DNA of 64,000 nucleotides from Enterobacter sp. JUb54 (GCF_014298075.1 NZ_CP060418.1:3596001-3660000), one strand, 5' to 3'. Positions 37,741 to 48,519 are shown, counted from the first letter of the stretch. The notes: generated by a model from the letters alone, not told the origin. Numbers and translations are program-made.

Positions 37741-37883
37741 CAATCCGGAACCTCCATCAACATCTTGCGCAATACTGAGGGGAGTCGACGTCGGGGGAAA
37801 CCCTCCTGCGAACCAGTAGGATAGAGTAAAAGACAAAGACCGGAAAACAACTAAAGCGCCCTGTTGTGGCGCTTTAGTTTTTA
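37741..37883 (+). ncRNA. sraL: SraL (RyjA) small RNA
   Basis: The soxR-proximal region holds a conserved stretch (CATCAACATCTTGCGCAATACTGA, in two pieces around 37757-37780) that I recall from the enterobacterial sRNA SraL/RyjA, ending in a strong rho-independent terminator on the plus strand: AACTAAAGCGCC / GGCGCTTTAGTT then TTTTATA. The position, opposite strand to soxR with its 3' end touching the soxR 3' end, is that of E. coli ryjA. SraL is known to act on tig and rho mRNAs. The 5' end is approximate. Confidence 0.72.
37849..37883. terminator. Terminator shared by SraL and soxR
   Basis: A 12-bp perfect stem (AACTAAAGCGCC / GGCGCTTTAGTT) with loop CTGTTGT. The T tract is on the plus strand, ending SraL; on the minus strand GTTTTCC follows the stem and it should also end soxR. 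Confidence 0.85.
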
Positions 37884-38342
37884 TACGTCATCTTCCAGCA
37901 GTCGCGCCCCTGTCCCCTCTTCGCCCAGTTTATCTCCCGGGTTACGCAACGGGCAGTCGCGCCGTGACAGGCAACCGCAACCAATACAGCCGTCCAGTTG
38001 ATCGCGCAGCGCGGTGAGGGTATGGATGCGGCGGTCCAGCTCTTCCCGCCACTGCGACGAGAGCTGCTTCCACTCTTTGGCGCTCAGGTTATGCCCCTCC
38101 GGCAATACGCCAAACGCATCGCCGATGGTCGCCAGCGGGATACCGATACGCTGGGCAATTTTAATAATCGCCACCGCGCGCAGCACGTCACGTCGATAGC
38201 GCCGCTGATTGCCGGTATTGCGCTGGCTGTGAATCAGCCCTTTGCTCTCGTAGAAATGCAGAGCCGAGACGGCAACACCGGTACGTTTTGCCACCTCGCC
38301 TGGGGTCAGCAGCATTTTAATGCGGGTCGATTTCTTTTCCAT
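37881..38342 (-). CDS. soxR: SoxR, redox-sensing MerR-family activator
   Basis: The 153-residue MerR-family protein has the N-terminal winged helix ([27 protein letters not shown]), a dimerisation helix, and the C-terminal 2Fe-2S motif [12 protein letters not shown] (CX2CXCX5C). When the cluster is oxidised by redox-cycling drugs, SoxR activates soxS. It is divergent from soxS, with its binding palindrome in between. Confidence 0.98.
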   Translation of the reverse strand: MEKKSTRIKMLLTPGEVAKRTGVAVSALHFYESKGLIHSQRNTGNQRRYRRDVLRAVAIIKIAQRIGIPLATIGDAFGVLPEGHNLSAKEWKQLSSQWREELDRRIHTLTALRDQLDGCIGCGCLSRRDCPLRNPGDKLGEEGTGARLLEDDV

Positions 38343-38353
38343 AAAGCGCTTTA

Positions 38354-38371
38354 CCTCAAGTTAACTTGAGG
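38354..38371. promoter_or_regulatory. SoxR-binding palindrome (sox box) in the soxS promoter
   Basis: CCTCAAGTTAACTTGAGG is a perfect 18-bp palindrome identical to the SoxR operator known from E. coli, lying in the 84-bp gap between soxR and soxS. Confidence 0.95.
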
Positions 38372-38426
38372 AATTATACTCGCCCACAGACAAAACGACG
38401 AATCGAGAATTGAGAGAGGCCGCTTT

Positions 38427-38756
38427 ATGTCCCATCAGGATATTATCCAAACGCTTATTGAATGGATTGATGAACATATCGATCAACCACTTAACATTGA
38501 TGTAGTCGCCAGAAAATCGGGTTACTCGAAATGGTATCTTCAGCGGATGTTCCGTGCCGTGATGCATCAAACGCTGGGTGATTACATCCGCCAGCGCCGG
38601 CTGCTGATGGCCGCGGAAGCGCTCAGAACGACGCAGCGACCGATCTTTGATATTGCGATGGATCTGGGGTACGTGTCGCAGCAGACCTTCTCACGGGTGT
38701 TCCGCCGGGAGTTCGATCGTACCCCTAGCGACTACCGCCATCAGATTTCTGCCTGA
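38427..38756 (+). CDS. soxS: SoxS, AraC-family superoxide response activator
   Basis: The 109-residue protein consists only of the AraC DNA-binding domain with two helix-turn-helix units (NIDVVARKSGYSKWYLQRMF and IFDIAMDLGYVSQQTFSRVF). It activates the superoxide and multidrug resistance regulon together with MarA and Rob sites. Its synthesis depends on oxidised SoxR at the adjacent promoter. It converges with pdeC, 4 bp apart. Confidence 0.98.
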   Translation: MSHQDIIQTLIEWIDEHIDQPLNIDVVARKSGYSKWYLQRMFRAVMHQTLGDYIRQRRLLMAAEALRTTQRPIFDIAMDLGYVSQQTFSRVFRREFDRTPSDYRHQISA

Positions 38757-38760
38757 CCTT

Positions 38761-40344
38761 TCAGGCGCTGGGGCTGAGCAGCCTGGGCGCGTTCGCCAGC
38801 CACAGCCTGAACTCCTGCGGCGGCATCGCTTTGGCAAAGTGCCAGCCCTGGCAATACTGCACGCCACGCTGTTGTAGCCAGTTCACCTGCTCTATCGTTT
38901 CCACCCCTTCGGCAACGGTCTTTAAATGCAGGCTGCGCGCCATTTCAATAATATGCTCGACGATCATGTAGCTGGTGCTGTTGGTCGTCAGCGTATCGAT
39001 AAACGACTTATCGATCTTGAGGATATCCACGTTCAGCAGGTGGAGATTGTGCAGGTTTGAATAGCCGGTGCCAAAATCATCAATGGCAATTTCATACCCG
39101 GCTTCACGGAAGGCCTGGATCACCGGCATGGATTTGTGCACGTCGATAAACCCGCGCTCGGTCACTTCAATTTTAATCTGGTCGATACTTACCGCGTAGC
39201 TGCTGGCCTTTTCACTGATTCTGGCGATCAGCCTTGATGAGTAAAAATCCGTGGCCGACAGGTTAATGGCGATATACAGATGAGGATGGCGGGAGAGAAA
39301 CTCCCCCAGTTCAGCAAACAATTCATCCACCACATAGTCGGTAATCTGGGCGATCATCCCTTCGCTTTCCGCCAGCGGAATAAACTCCGCCGGGCTCATC
39401 ACCGGCCCCTCACATCCCGGCCAGCGCAGCAGCGCTTCGGCCCCCACGCAGCGGTTATGCTGAATATCGATAATGGGCTGGTAGTGCAGGCGCAACTGGC
39501 GGTGGTTTAGCGCCCGCTGCAGCATATTGCGCGGGGAATCGTATTGCTTACGGGTTCGCGACCAGACCAGTAAAATCAGGAGGCTGCAAATAAAGCCCAG
39601 CGGCAGCGTGACGGTGAGCTGATCGAAAAAGACCTGATAATAGCTGGCGTACGACGTGGACATGATCACCGCGATGGGGCGAATGGTGGAGCGAGCCACG
39701 GTATAGACCCGGTTATCCTGGCGGAATAAGGCGCTGTCATGTCCTACCAGGCTGTGCAGCAACCCAGCATCAGCATTTTTGCTGGTAGAGAAAAAGAGGT
39801 TAGTTTTGGTATCGAACAAGCCATAGGCTAAATCTTTATCGCTGGATATTAAGGAGCTGTAGGACAGAGGATTAATAACCGCGACGTAGTGCCCTTTTTG
39901 CATATAGGTCATGGCAAAACCAGGATAGAAAGGCGTATCCCGATAATAGTAAATAGCGACATCGGGCGCTTTTGTATAATTTGCCGCCGGCGTTCGCCAC
40001 GGGGTCTTCGGGTGAACCGAGGTGGAACAATCAAACTGCGTCCCGTCAGCGTAAATTAAATCATCGACGTAAAGCAGACTGCGCACGATCCCCAGCATAT
40101 ATTGCTGGTGCTCGGGAGAACAGATAACCCCTTTATATTGCAAGGCCTTTTTACGTGCCAGCTCGACCTCATCAACCACCAGCTCCGTTTTTTGCAACGC
40201 CAGCTGCGAGAACGAACGGAGGCGATCGCCGGTTTCCGCTTTCGCTCTCAGCTGGGCAAACCACAGCGCCAGAACGATGGGCAGTAAGACCACCAGGGCA
40301 AGGCCCAATATACGCAAGGGCTTGCGCAGCGTGCGACGATTCAT
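38761..40344 (-). CDS. pdeC: PdeC (YjcC), CSS-EAL cyclic-di-GMP phosphodiesterase
   Basis: The 527-residue protein has two membrane helices (about 12-32 and 240-260) enclosing a periplasmic CSS sensor domain with the redox-active Cys in FDCSTS, followed by a cytoplasmic EAL domain (about 280-520). The catalytic motifs are intact: EALLRWP, NLSATDF, EVTERGF, DDFGTGYSNLHNL and KTVAEGVET. It hydrolyses c-di-GMP; in E. coli the DsbA/B system controls it via the CSS cysteines. In Klebsiella YjcC is linked to oxidative stress and type 3 fimbriae. Confidence 0.96.
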   Translation of the reverse strand: MNRRTLRKPLRILGLALVVLLPIVLALWFAQLRAKAETGDRLRSFSQLALQKTELVVDEVELARKKALQYKGVICSPEHQQYMLGIVRSLLYVDDLIYADGTQFDCSTSVHPKTPWRTPAANYTKAPDVAIYYYRDTPFYPGFAMTYMQKGHYVAVINPLSYSSLISSDKDLAYGLFDTKTNLFFSTSKNADAGLLHSLVGHDSALFRQDNRVYTVARSTIRPIAVIMSTSYASYYQVFFDQLTVTLPLGFICSLLILLVWSRTRKQYDSPRNMLQRALNHRQLRLHYQPIIDIQHNRCVGAEALLRWPGCEGPVMSPAEFIPLAESEGMIAQITDYVVDELFAELGEFLSRHPHLYIAINLSATDFYSSRLIARISEKASSYAVSIDQIKIEVTERGFIDVHKSMPVIQAFREAGYEIAIDDFGTGYSNLHNLHLLNVDILKIDKSFIDTLTTNSTSYMIVEHIIEMARSLHLKTVAEGVETIEQVNWLQQRGVQYCQGWHFAKAMPPQEFRLWLANAPRLLSPSA

Positions 40345-40831
40345 TTCCGTTGTTTATCCATGCGATATGCCTTAATCACGGTAAAAGATCACACCCATTG
40401 TTTACAGCAGTGACTATTTTTAGCAATCAGCCAGTTGGTGTAAAAACCCCATCGTCAATAATGATGAATAATACTAAGTTCGCGGGCAATCGAGAAACTT
40501 TCTCGGCATTATGCGAACCCGACCACTCAGTAATTCGGTTTATCCGTATCATTGCCGAGAATAAATCATTAAAACCGCAGATAACGTTCATAAATAATAA
40601 GTCAGATACCGCGCCAATAACCATATCAATAATATGGTTTAAAAACAGATAAAAAAACGCGCATTTTGGACTGGTGAATAAAACAGCAAATGTGATATAG
40701 TTCACACAACTTAGTGAAACAAGAACACTGTTTCATTACTCCCCTGATTGCCTAAAGATAGCCAGAGCGCCACGTCATCGTCAGTCTCGCCAGGTTGTCA
40801 AAGGCACCCGATCTTTTTGAGGATGAGGTTG
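40345..40831. promoter_or_regulatory. pdeC-yjcB divergent region
   Basis: A 487-bp AT-rich region with no convincing gene. It contains a consensus CRP site at 40691-40706 and, directly after it, an inverted repeat GAAACA-N7-TGTTTC (40716-40734). The yjcB start is preceded by GAGG. Promoters of both divergent genes must lie here. Confidence 0.6.
40691..40706 (+). promoter_or_regulatory. Consensus CRP-binding site upstream of yjcB
   Basis: TGTGA-TATAGT-TCACA is a perfect match to both fixed half-sites, with AAA flanking on the left. It is centred about 133 bp before the yjcB ATG and about 354 bp before the pdeC start. Confidence 0.8.
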
Positions 40832-41113
40832 ATGGCTTCCATTACTACCAGTGTCATACTGTTGCGCTGGCCGCTAGTGAGCGCGGTTTTGATGTTTTTG
40901 GCCAGCTCGATGAACATTCAGCTACGTAAAAGTGACTATGCCGGTTTAGCGGTCATTTGCAGCTGTCTTGGCCTGGCTGCGGCCTGCTGGTTCGCCACCG
41001 GCCTGCTGGGTATCACACTGCTGGACGTCGCTAAAATCTGGGGCAATATCAAAGACGTGATGATTGACGTCATGAGTCAGACGCCGCCGCAATGGCCGAT
41101 GGTCATGACCTGA
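40832..41113 (+). CDS. yjcB: YjcB, small inner-membrane protein
   Basis: The 93-residue protein with three hydrophobic segments matches E. coli YjcB in full, including the C-terminal MSQTPPQWPMVMT. Function is unknown. I use the ATG that follows GAGGATGAGGTTG, giving MASITTSVILLRWP; upstream in-frame codons (from 40748) are probably untranslated. It lies between pdeC and the ecp pilus operon and converges with ecpE. Confidence 0.9.
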   Translation: MASITTSVILLRWPLVSAVLMFLASSMNIQLRKSDYAGLAVICSCLGLAAACWFATGLLGITLLDVAKIWGNIKDVMIDVMSQTPPQWPMVMT

Positions 41114-41148
41114 TTGCCAGACCATCTAGCGAAAAGCGCTGACGTCGT

Positions 41149-41847
41149 CTATTCGCAATCCTTTGATATCTTAATAAATTTATCGTTGTAGATAATATAT
41201 TTATTGCCAGGCTGGCGCAGTGCCGCCTGGCGAAGCACATCTCCAGGCCGCAAATACCAGGCCTCTCCCTCTTCTTCCGTTGAGTCGCACCCGGGTTTAA
41301 TCAACAGCTTAAACCAGGTATTGCCGCTGTTGCTGAGACTCCCCGCTTTGGGATCGAAGGCCCAGCGAAACTGCACCTGCCGCGGACGCACCACCAGGAT
41401 CGTCTCCATCACCACGACCGGGTCGATACCGACCATTCCTCCCGCCGCATTACGCGCGACGCGATTGCGCGTTGGGATTTCACGAAACGACACCCGGTAA
41501 TAACGTTCGCGGTTATCCTGTGGGCCATGATAATAAAATTTAAAATACTCGCCCTGCCCGGCCTGTAACGTCAGCTGGCGCGGGGCAAACAGCAGTTCGC
41601 CATCCGCAGGACGGGAGCGCACTTCATTGCCGCCAGGACGGTCGATACCAACCACGGAGACCTGATACAGCCGCGCGCTCTTATTGTTATTCAGGACTCG
41701 TTTAGCAACAAATTGCGCCTCAGCCCCCAGCGAAAAGGTCAGATTGCCGACGGAAATCGCCTGGCTCACCATCGGCAGCCCCAGCAGCAGTAACCACCCG
41801 GCGACTCTGAACCGCTTAATTAATATTGCGCCACGTCGCCTGAACAT
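41149..41847 (-). CDS. ecpE: EcpE, periplasmic chaperone of the common pilus
   Basis: A 232-residue pilus chaperone of the alternate (alpha) chaperone-usher class, matching E. coli EcpE. The signal peptide (about 1-28) ends at VSQA before ISVGNLTFS. The start is the ATG preceded by AGGAG (MFRRRG). Conserved blocks are [28 protein letters not shown] and [17 protein letters not shown]. It is the last gene of ecpABCDE and overlaps ecpD by 32 bp. Confidence 0.94.
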   Translation of the reverse strand: MFRRRGAILIKRFRVAGWLLLLGLPMVSQAISVGNLTFSLGAEAQFVAKRVLNNNKSARLYQVSVVGIDRPGGNEVRSRPADGELLFAPRQLTLQAGQGEYFKFYYHGPQDNRERYYRVSFREIPTRNRVARNAAGGMVGIDPVVVMETILVVRPRQVQFRWAFDPKAGSLSNSGNTWFKLLIKPGCDSTEEEGEAWYLRPGDVLRQAALRQPGNKYIIYNDKFIKISKDCE

Positions 41848-43459
41848 GAATCTCTCCTGAAGCACTTACTTCGCCAAACCAGCCCTCGTCATTAATGGTT
41901 CTTAATGAGATCGCATCATTCATCGGGATGGAAAATTTAACCGTTGTCTTATTCATCACGCCAACATCGCCGGACGCATCGGTCCACGGCGTCGTCAGCC
42001 ACAGCGCATCCGTCATATCGTTCCAGTGACTATCGCAGCCGGCATCGTAGGTTTTGATCGCGCCACTTTGGGTGGTCAGCGAGAGCTGCGCCGGGAAAGG
42101 CACCTTTGCCGTGCCATCTGCCGAGCTAAAAAGACAGTACGAACGACCGGCAATGGACTGCGTCGGGCCGTCCACTTTAATCAGGACCTCATCGGCGGCG
42201 GTCCTGCCACTGGTGGTCACAATGTAGCCAAAATCAAGCGCTGGCTCCCCGGCCCCGACATTGCCTTCTCGCGATGGCGAACTGGTGTACTCATCCGAAA
42301 TAATGCTGATGCTGAAATCACGCGGCTTGATAATCAGCGAGTTAGAGGTGGAAAACTCATACCAGCCGGACTCCGGCGAGGTGGTGTTCTGGAAACGAAA
42401 GTTAAACAGATCCTGGGTGTTGATATCGCTGATCCCCTGCGCCACCATCTGCTTAAAGAAGTTGCTGGAAAAGAAGATGTAGACCGAATCCGAGGCTTTC
42501 ATTTCGTTAAAGGTATAGTAGTAAGCGGTGCCGCTGACCGGCTTCCAGCTGTTGCCGTTGAGGCTGAACTGCATATCGTAACTACCCACCGCCGAGGCCA
42601 GCGAGGAGTTGCTAATTGCCGGGAAGATATGGATCGAGGTATTGCTCAGCCCGTTATGCTGCAACGCGTAGTCGACCATCTTGCAGCTCAGTCCGCTGCG
42701 GGTGCCAATGGTCTGCTCCTGACAGTTACTATTTCCTTCCCCCAGCGTCGGGATCCCATCGCTGTTGATAAACACTTCGGTCAAGGAGTGCGTATTGATG
42801 AGCTTTAAGCTTGCCGCTTTGGTGTGGGTGACTTTACGCACATACCAGGCACCGGATGCCTGGTCCTTACAACGTGCGCCGCTGGTGGCATCGTAGGCGA
42901 CGGAGGTCTGACAGGCATTGATGGTCATCGACATGCTACCGCCCACCGGCATCTGCTGGAGATACTGATAGAACGAGTCCGACATCATGCCGTGCATCCA
43001 TTTTTGCCCGCCGGAGGTGACTTTCGCGCCATAAAAACCGTTAGCATCGGTGACCTGCGGCAAAATCAGGCTGGTACCCATATCGCAGCCGGCATACCAG
43101 TTAATACAGCGCAGTCCGCTCAGGGGATACGATACCGGGGCGTTTTCCAGCCACATATCGAACTGCCAGTTGGCGACAAGGCCGGTATTATAGCCATTGT
43201 CGATATAGCCCAGGCTCTGCTGATAGATGGTGCCGCTGCCGGTATATTTCAGCCCGGTCCAGCGGCTGGCACCGGTCATACGCGGGTCCAGCACGCCGCC
43301 CGGCGTGACGAAAAAGTTATCATCCGAGTTATTTTCTACGAACACATACTGCACTGCCGCTGCATCCGCCCAGGTTGTTTTCGTTACTGCAGCCCCGGCT
43401 CGCGAGGCATATAGCGCCACCAGCCCCAGGCCTATCAACGCAAATCCTTTAACTTTCAT
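41816..43459 (-). CDS. ecpD: EcpD, tip adhesin of the common pilus
   Basis: The 547-residue protein is the polymerised tip subunit/adhesin of the E. coli common pilus family, with the same length as E. coli EcpD. A signal peptide (about 1-23) precedes [32 protein letters not shown]. Several Cys pairs (for example RCINWYAGC) suggest disulfides. It overlaps ecpC by 11 bp and ecpE by 32 bp. Confidence 0.95.
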   Translation of the reverse strand: MKVKGFALIGLGLVALYASRAGAAVTKTTWADAAAVQYVFVENNSDDNFFVTPGGVLDPRMTGASRWTGLKYTGSGTIYQQSLGYIDNGYNTGLVANWQFDMWLENAPVSYPLSGLRCINWYAGCDMGTSLILPQVTDANGFYGAKVTSGGQKWMHGMMSDSFYQYLQQMPVGGSMSMTINACQTSVAYDATSGARCKDQASGAWYVRKVTHTKAASLKLINTHSLTEVFINSDGIPTLGEGNSNCQEQTIGTRSGLSCKMVDYALQHNGLSNTSIHIFPAISNSSLASAVGSYDMQFSLNGNSWKPVSGTAYYYTFNEMKASDSVYIFFSSNFFKQMVAQGISDINTQDLFNFRFQNTTSPESGWYEFSTSNSLIIKPRDFSISIISDEYTSSPSREGNVGAGEPALDFGYIVTTSGRTAADEVLIKVDGPTQSIAGRSYCLFSSADGTAKVPFPAQLSLTTQSGAIKTYDAGCDSHWNDMTDALWLTTPWTDASGDVGVMNKTTVKFSIPMNDAISLRTINDEGWFGEVSASGEIHVQATWRNIN

Positions 43460-45974
43460 GTCCTTCTCCTGCCTGCTGCGTGCTGGCGTAAGTTTTCAGG
43501 CCAGCGCACACCACATCGCCAACCCAAACCGCACCGCGCGCCTGGCTGATGTTCAGTCCGACTTCACAGCTCTGGTTGTTGCCGTAGGTGAAATCTATCG
43601 TCGGAAATTTTTTATCCACATCCATTACAAATCCGCCGCTGCTATCGGTGCGCGTACGGCCAATGTGGTTATTGATATGCGCATTCGCCAGCAGCGTGCC
43701 GTCTTCGGCGCGAATGCGTCCGGAAACGGTCACCATCTGCTTCACTTCCGGCTCGATCACCGCCACGTTGCCCGGATAGAGCGTCAGGCGGCTCTTGCGG
43801 TTGCTGACGATGTCGTAGCTGTCGAGCGAGTTTTTACTGTTCTGCAGTTCAACGTCGTAGCGGCTGTAAGGGGAAAGCGGCAGATAGTTGCGCTTGCCGC
43901 TCAGCTGATAAACCCGCCCGTTGACCTTCGCGCTCAGCTTGCCGTCGTCATCAAGGCCGGTGTTGAAAATTACCCCCGCGTTGCCGTCGGTACGCCCGCT
44001 GGCGGCGATATTGCGCCCCTGCCAGCCGACGCTGCCGTTGGCGGTAAGGTTGGTGTTTACATAACCGTCGGCACCGCTGTTAATATTCAGCGTACCGTTG
44101 GCATAGCGCGTATCAAACTGGGCATAGGCGCCGCCGCTCAAGGTTTTGTCATCGCCGGTATCACCGGAAATCGCCCGGGAAATATTGGCGCCGAGGGTGC
44201 GCACAACCCCCTCATCAAACTGTTTTCGCGCGGCGAGGTTGGCCATGGTGTAGCCGTTCTGGTGAGTCATGCCGGCGCTGAACCAGTTGCCCAGCGGCAG
44301 TGAGAAATCGAGCGCGACATATTTTCCGGTACTGCTACTGCTGTTACCGTTGTTAAAGCGCTGAATACCCGCACGCAGGCCCAGCGAGCCGAAAGCACCG
44401 CTAAAGAGGGTCTGGTAATAATCGGCGGTGTAGTAATGGCTGCGGTAGCGGCGGTCGTCGTTGTAGCTGAGGCTAAACGTCCCCAGTTTCGACCATAGCG
44501 GGTTCAGGTTAAGCGTCCCGCCAATGGCCCGGTTATCGGCATCGCTGCGGCGCAGTTTATCGCCGATAACGGTCTTTTCCTGGTTCACCCAGATCGTGCT
44601 AAATCCACCGGGCAACGAGGCGCTGATGCTACCGATGCTGCTCCAGGAGCTATCGCTGGCCAGCATATTTTGCAGGTTAACGTTGATCGATTCCGTCAGC
44701 GGCATCGTCAGGCGCGTCTCGGCGACCGCGTTGTTATCGTAGCCGTAGCCGGTTGCCGCCCAGCTGAAGGTCCCGACAGCACCGGAAGTGGACGCCCCCG
44801 CCAGCCAGCTCTCTTTCGCGGGTTTGGTCTTTTTCCCGCTCTCTGACCAGCGATCCATATGAAAACTGCCGCCCCACAGCTGCCAGGCCAGAGGGGCTCC
44901 CGCCCCGCGTCCGCGGCTAAATAACTTGTTCACCCGCTGCGTGCGTTTCCCTACCACCCGGCCATTGACGATCACTTCAACGTCAACATCATAAATGCCG
45001 TAGGGCAGTCCCCGGGTATCCACTTCGTGGTTGCCCATCATAAAGTTCTGCACGCTCAACAGGCGCCCTTCGCGCGACAAATGCACTTCACCCGCCGCCG
45101 GTAAGAACGCGACGATCGGCGTGGCCGACTGGGAGTTATCAAACACCGTGGAGCTGGCCTGGTTTCCCCACGAGGCACCATAGATTTTGCCGGCGGAAAT
45201 GGCGGTCATCGGCCCCAGGGATTGTAAATTCCACGTATCCAGCATCCCGCCGGCAAAACGATGCCCGGCGAAATCGCGCTCATACATGGCTTTATAAATT
45301 TCGCTATCCTGACTGCTGGTGCCGGCGCCGTACAGCGAGCCATCCAGCACGATATGGTGTTCGCGCAGTGAGCTCACGTTATTCAATGACAGATAGCTGG
45401 AGGTGCTGTTGTCGCCGTTGCGCATCTGATTGTTATAGACGCCGAGGTTATAGGTCAGGCTGCTGCTGATATGGTTGACGCTGGACTGGCCGATGTCTTC
45501 GCTACGCGACTGGAGTACGGTTCCCAGCGCGGCGCGTTTCACCACCAGTTGCAGCAGCAGCTGGCGCAGGCTGAGCTGCAGCTGAGCATCTGCCGTAAGC
45601 GTAATATGCAGGTCGCCGTCGAAGGATTCATTCGCCAGGGTGGTCAACATTTTCCGGGTGGATTCGTTGACGCTGGCGTTGTCTTCGCGCTCTTCCAGCT
45701 GAATATGGCGAATGCGCAGCGCGCCGTTGTCCAGCCAGATAAACGCGCTACCGAGCCGCTGATCGTTCTGGTTCCCCTGACTGCCTTCCAGGTGCAGAAA
45801 CAGCGGGATGCTCATCCCGTCCTGTAACGCCTGACGGAATGCCTGTGGGATCACCACGCCACCGATTTGCTGCACCTGCTGAGGGGCAGCATTCACGCTA
45901 AACGGAACAACAAGAATGGCCATACCATAGGCAACGAGCATTTTCAGCTCAGGGGAAATCCGTCGTAAAGGCAT
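43449..45974 (-). CDS. ecpC: EcpC, outer-membrane usher of the common pilus
   Basis: The 841-residue alpha-class usher secretes and assembles EcpA and EcpD. A signal peptide (about 1-29, ending VNAAPQ) is followed by the family-typical [24 protein letters not shown]. Cysteines near the C terminus ([11 protein letters not shown] and VGDVVCAG) are conserved. I start at [11 protein letters not shown], which gives exactly the E. coli length; an upstream in-frame ATG at 45995 is less likely. Confidence 0.96.
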   Translation of the reverse strand: MPLRRISPELKMLVAYGMAILVVPFSVNAAPQQVQQIGGVVIPQAFRQALQDGMSIPLFLHLEGSQGNQNDQRLGSAFIWLDNGALRIRHIQLEEREDNASVNESTRKMLTTLANESFDGDLHITLTADAQLQLSLRQLLLQLVVKRAALGTVLQSRSEDIGQSSVNHISSSLTYNLGVYNNQMRNGDNSTSSYLSLNNVSSLREHHIVLDGSLYGAGTSSQDSEIYKAMYERDFAGHRFAGGMLDTWNLQSLGPMTAISAGKIYGASWGNQASSTVFDNSQSATPIVAFLPAAGEVHLSREGRLLSVQNFMMGNHEVDTRGLPYGIYDVDVEVIVNGRVVGKRTQRVNKLFSRGRGAGAPLAWQLWGGSFHMDRWSESGKKTKPAKESWLAGASTSGAVGTFSWAATGYGYDNNAVAETRLTMPLTESINVNLQNMLASDSSWSSIGSISASLPGGFSTIWVNQEKTVIGDKLRRSDADNRAIGGTLNLNPLWSKLGTFSLSYNDDRRYRSHYYTADYYQTLFSGAFGSLGLRAGIQRFNNGNSSSSTGKYVALDFSLPLGNWFSAGMTHQNGYTMANLAARKQFDEGVVRTLGANISRAISGDTGDDKTLSGGAYAQFDTRYANGTLNINSGADGYVNTNLTANGSVGWQGRNIAASGRTDGNAGVIFNTGLDDDGKLSAKVNGRVYQLSGKRNYLPLSPYSRYDVELQNSKNSLDSYDIVSNRKSRLTLYPGNVAVIEPEVKQMVTVSGRIRAEDGTLLANAHINNHIGRTRTDSSGGFVMDVDKKFPTIDFTYGNNQSCEVGLNISQARGAVWVGDVVCAGLKTYASTQQAGEGHES

Positions 45975-45998
45975 AACCTTATCCCGCCAGCACAATTG

Positions 45999-46667
45999 TT
46001 ATTTTACAGGAACAAACTGCTCGCCCTGCCAGAGTGCAATCCGTCCTTTTTTATCGGCAACATTCACGCGGGTGAAACGGCGCTCTTTACCGGGCATGAG
46101 GAAATAGTTTTCTTTGCATTCTTTGCCATCTGCCGGCTTCAGGCAGGGGCCATACGCCAGGATGCGCAGCGTGGCATTGCCGGTGTTCACCAGCTTTCCA
46201 TTGGCATACTGATGTTGAAAATTCACTTTTCGCGGCGCGACGACCAGGATGGTCCCGATACGCGCTGAAGCCGTGGCAACCGCGCTGCGGGTCGTACTGT
46301 CACGCTGCGCATCGCTTAACGCCTGATCGAACCAGACGATGCGGTAGTAGCGCTCTTTATCGTCTGCCGGTCCCTTGTAGAAAAAGCGGATGGCATCGCT
46401 GCTCTGTGCGGGTAACAGCAGGCTGGCCGGGGTGAGCAACACTTCACCCTGCACCTCCATCGGGATCACGCTGGCCCCTTCAAGCGGCGAGGAGAGACGT
46501 TCGATATGAATATTGATGAGACGCCCGCTCTCGGTGGTGTTTTTGATCTCTTTGCTGAGGACACTGCTGCCGCTGTTCATAAAGGAGGAGATATCGCCGA
46601 CATCCAGCGCCAGAGCCGGCATGATGGCGCAAAAATAGAGGCTGATAGCCAGAATGCGGTTTTTCAT
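45999..46667 (-). CDS. ecpB: EcpB, periplasmic pilus chaperone
   Basis: The 222-residue chaperone resembles EcpE and guides pilin subunits to EcpC. A signal peptide (about 1-20, ending PALA) precedes [25 protein letters not shown]. Conserved family segments include [36 protein letters not shown]. It lies between the pilin gene and the usher gene. Confidence 0.95.
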   Translation of the reverse strand: MKNRILAISLYFCAIMPALALDVGDISSFMNSGSSVLSKEIKNTTESGRLINIHIERLSSPLEGASVIPMEVQGEVLLTPASLLLPAQSSDAIRFFYKGPADDKERYYRIVWFDQALSDAQRDSTTRSAVATASARIGTILVVAPRKVNFQHQYANGKLVNTGNATLRILAYGPCLKPADGKECKENYFLMPGKERRFTRVNVADKKGRIALWQGEQFVPVK

Positions 46668-46726
46668 AGGAATTCAGTCCGTGAAATAAGCAGGGGGAAA
46701 ACCCCCTGCCCGGTGTGACAGAGGAA

Positions 46727-47311
46727 TCAGCTGGTCCAGGTCGCGTCGAACTGAACGCTGACGTCCCCGCTCCAGATCCCTTCCGGCAGCGTGCTGTAAT
46801 CGGTGACGGCAGTGGTACCATCGGTGGTGCCGCTGATGATGGAGAAGTTAAAACCATCCTGAGCAGTCGCACGGCCAGCCTGGTTGTAACCGTTAGCCAG
46901 CGCGCTGAGGTTGCCACCCAGTACACCGTTGGCGGTGTCAATCATGATGGTATCGCCAGATTTCTCAACGGCAGTACCGTTGTAATCAACGCCGACGTTC
47001 AGCGTAGAACCGGAGGTATCCAGCTGGGTCAGGGTGTTGGTAATCAGACGAGAAGTCAGTTTAAATGCCGTCGCTGTGGCATCGCCTTCGATTGCGACAT
47101 CAAACAGCCCTTTCTGCGAGTTAAAGCCTTTGATCCCTTCGGCATACTGGAAAGCCAGGCTGCCAAGAGGAGTGACAACCAGCTTGCTGGTGGTATCTTT
47201 CTTCGCCGTTGCCGACCAGGTTGCCATGGCCTGAGCCGTCACATCTGCTGCCTGAACCGCGCCCACACAAAAAGTAGTAACCAGCGCTGCTGCTAACATT
47301 TTCAATTTCAT
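46727..47311 (-). CDS. ecpA: EcpA, major pilin of the common pilus
   Basis: The mature pilin (from about residue 22, [25 protein letters not shown]) is nearly identical to E. coli EcpA, including the C-terminal [17 protein letters not shown]. Only the signal peptide differs clearly. I choose the ATG spaced five bases from AGGTGA (194 residues); an ATG 6 bp upstream has no spacing to that site. It is the first pilus gene, so the operon order is ecpABCDE downstream of a LuxR-type regulator. Confidence 0.96.
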   Translation of the reverse strand: MKLKMLAAALVTTFCVGAVQAADVTAQAMATWSATAKKDTTSKLVVTPLGSLAFQYAEGIKGFNSQKGLFDVAIEGDATATAFKLTSRLITNTLTQLDTSGSTLNVGVDYNGTAVEKSGDTIMIDTANGVLGGNLSALANGYNQAGRATAQDGFNFSIISGTTDGTTAVTDYSTLPEGIWSGDVSVQFDATWTS

Positions 47312-47487
47312 ATTCATCACCTGATAATAATAAAAGGCGTTTTATCGCCCGTACTGTTCCATAGCACTTTATGGAGTATGTCCGCTTAAAAACCGGAGGT
47401 TTTTAAGTACAGAGGTTCAATTAATTCTAAATATGCGTTGGCCGGCGGGCAGAAAATACAATAACCTCAGCATCCGCCTGGTGACAT

Positions 47488-48063
47488 TCAAATAAAAGCG
47501 ATGTTGCGCCCTGATGCTGGCAATATAAAACGCATTAATTTCAATATCGTCACTGTGTTATTATTTAACAACCCGACCTTATTACTGGTATTACTTTTAT
47601 GTAAGCTCACCGTTTTGATACTCAGCCCGAGGATTTCAGAAACGTCATGAGTCACATTTCCGGTGAGCATCAGTGCCATTATTTTTTCTTCACGCTCGGT
47701 GAGATTCCGTTTCCTGACTTTAAACTTATTAAGATTAAGGATGCTCTCAACCGTTTTAACGCTCGCATTTGCCGATAAAAAACAGATATTATTGATGTCA
47801 GAAACATCACTGACAAATTTCGCATCGGGTGCCACGATGACCTTCGCCGGGCTATTCGATAAATAGAAGCGATACGCACAGAGCATTTTATCTATCTGCG
47901 AAAAATGGATAATCACATAGTCTTCCGCACTCAGTCTTTTACACTGGAAGCGTGCAAACTCGCTATCAACATTGTCGATCCAGTCAACAAAATAGTCATC
48001 ATTGGCAATATTCAACAGTCCCTGTAAATAGAAATAGTTATCGGTTACGATCAATGCAGCCAT
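47488..48063 (-). CDS. LuxR-type regulator at the ecpR position
   Basis: The 191-residue protein ends in a LuxR helix-turn-helix (about 130-185; LTEREEKIMALMLTGNVTHDVSEILGLSIKTVSLHKSN). The N-terminal part shows no clear receiver-domain phosphorylation site. It lies directly upstream of ecpA on the same strand, as EcpR (MatA) does in E. coli, but sequence similarity to E. coli EcpR as I remember it is low. It probably controls the pilus operon. I start at MAALIVTDNYF because GAGGCAC precedes it; upstream codons are rejected. Confidence 0.85.
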   Translation of the reverse strand: MAALIVTDNYFYLQGLLNIANDDYFVDWIDNVDSEFARFQCKRLSAEDYVIIHFSQIDKMLCAYRFYLSNSPAKVIVAPDAKFVSDVSDINNICFLSANASVKTVESILNLNKFKVRKRNLTEREEKIMALMLTGNVTHDVSEILGLSIKTVSLHKSNTSNKVGLLNNNTVTILKLMRFILPASGRNIAFI

Positions 48064-48519
48064 GATGACAGTGCCTCTATTCCTTCGAGTACAGTAAATA
48101 ATCCGTTGAACAATTCGTCTGAGAACCATTCACCCAAGAGAGCAAATGCTCATGCCAGTATTTTTACTTTTCTTTTATAAACAGTGACAAAACATCACCG
48201 TTATTTTTGGTACGGTAAGGCCGTTAGTTCTGATACACAAATAGTAAACGCAACGCTTAATTTTTATTACTCATAAAATCATGAAGTGCATAAAATTCAC
48301 ATCTGTTGGATTTTTGTAAAATCATAACAAATTGATTATACTGAATAAATACCATGAAATTTAACATTTAAAAGCATCTTTATAACATACCTATTGCTGG
48401 ATTAAGATTATTCTTAGTCATGGACGAATGTCAGATCTACGCTTTGGTGCTAGTATCGCTGGCATCAAACACCAGATAAATGACACAGTGGTAACTATTC
48501 TCACAATAAGAAAATATAT
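48064..48519. promoter_or_regulatory. Divergent AT-rich region between LuxR and winged-helix regulators
   Basis: A 456-bp AT-rich region between two divergent regulator genes with no credible coding frame. Such AT content and length near pilus and virulence-type regulators suggests H-NS silencing and binding of the flanking regulators. I see no clear consensus site. Confidence 0.5.

Noticed and set aside
37653-37850. Two overlapping minus-strand frames of about 65 codons between soxR and the GST gene
   Set aside because: They lie antisense to the SraL-like RNA and show no protein features.
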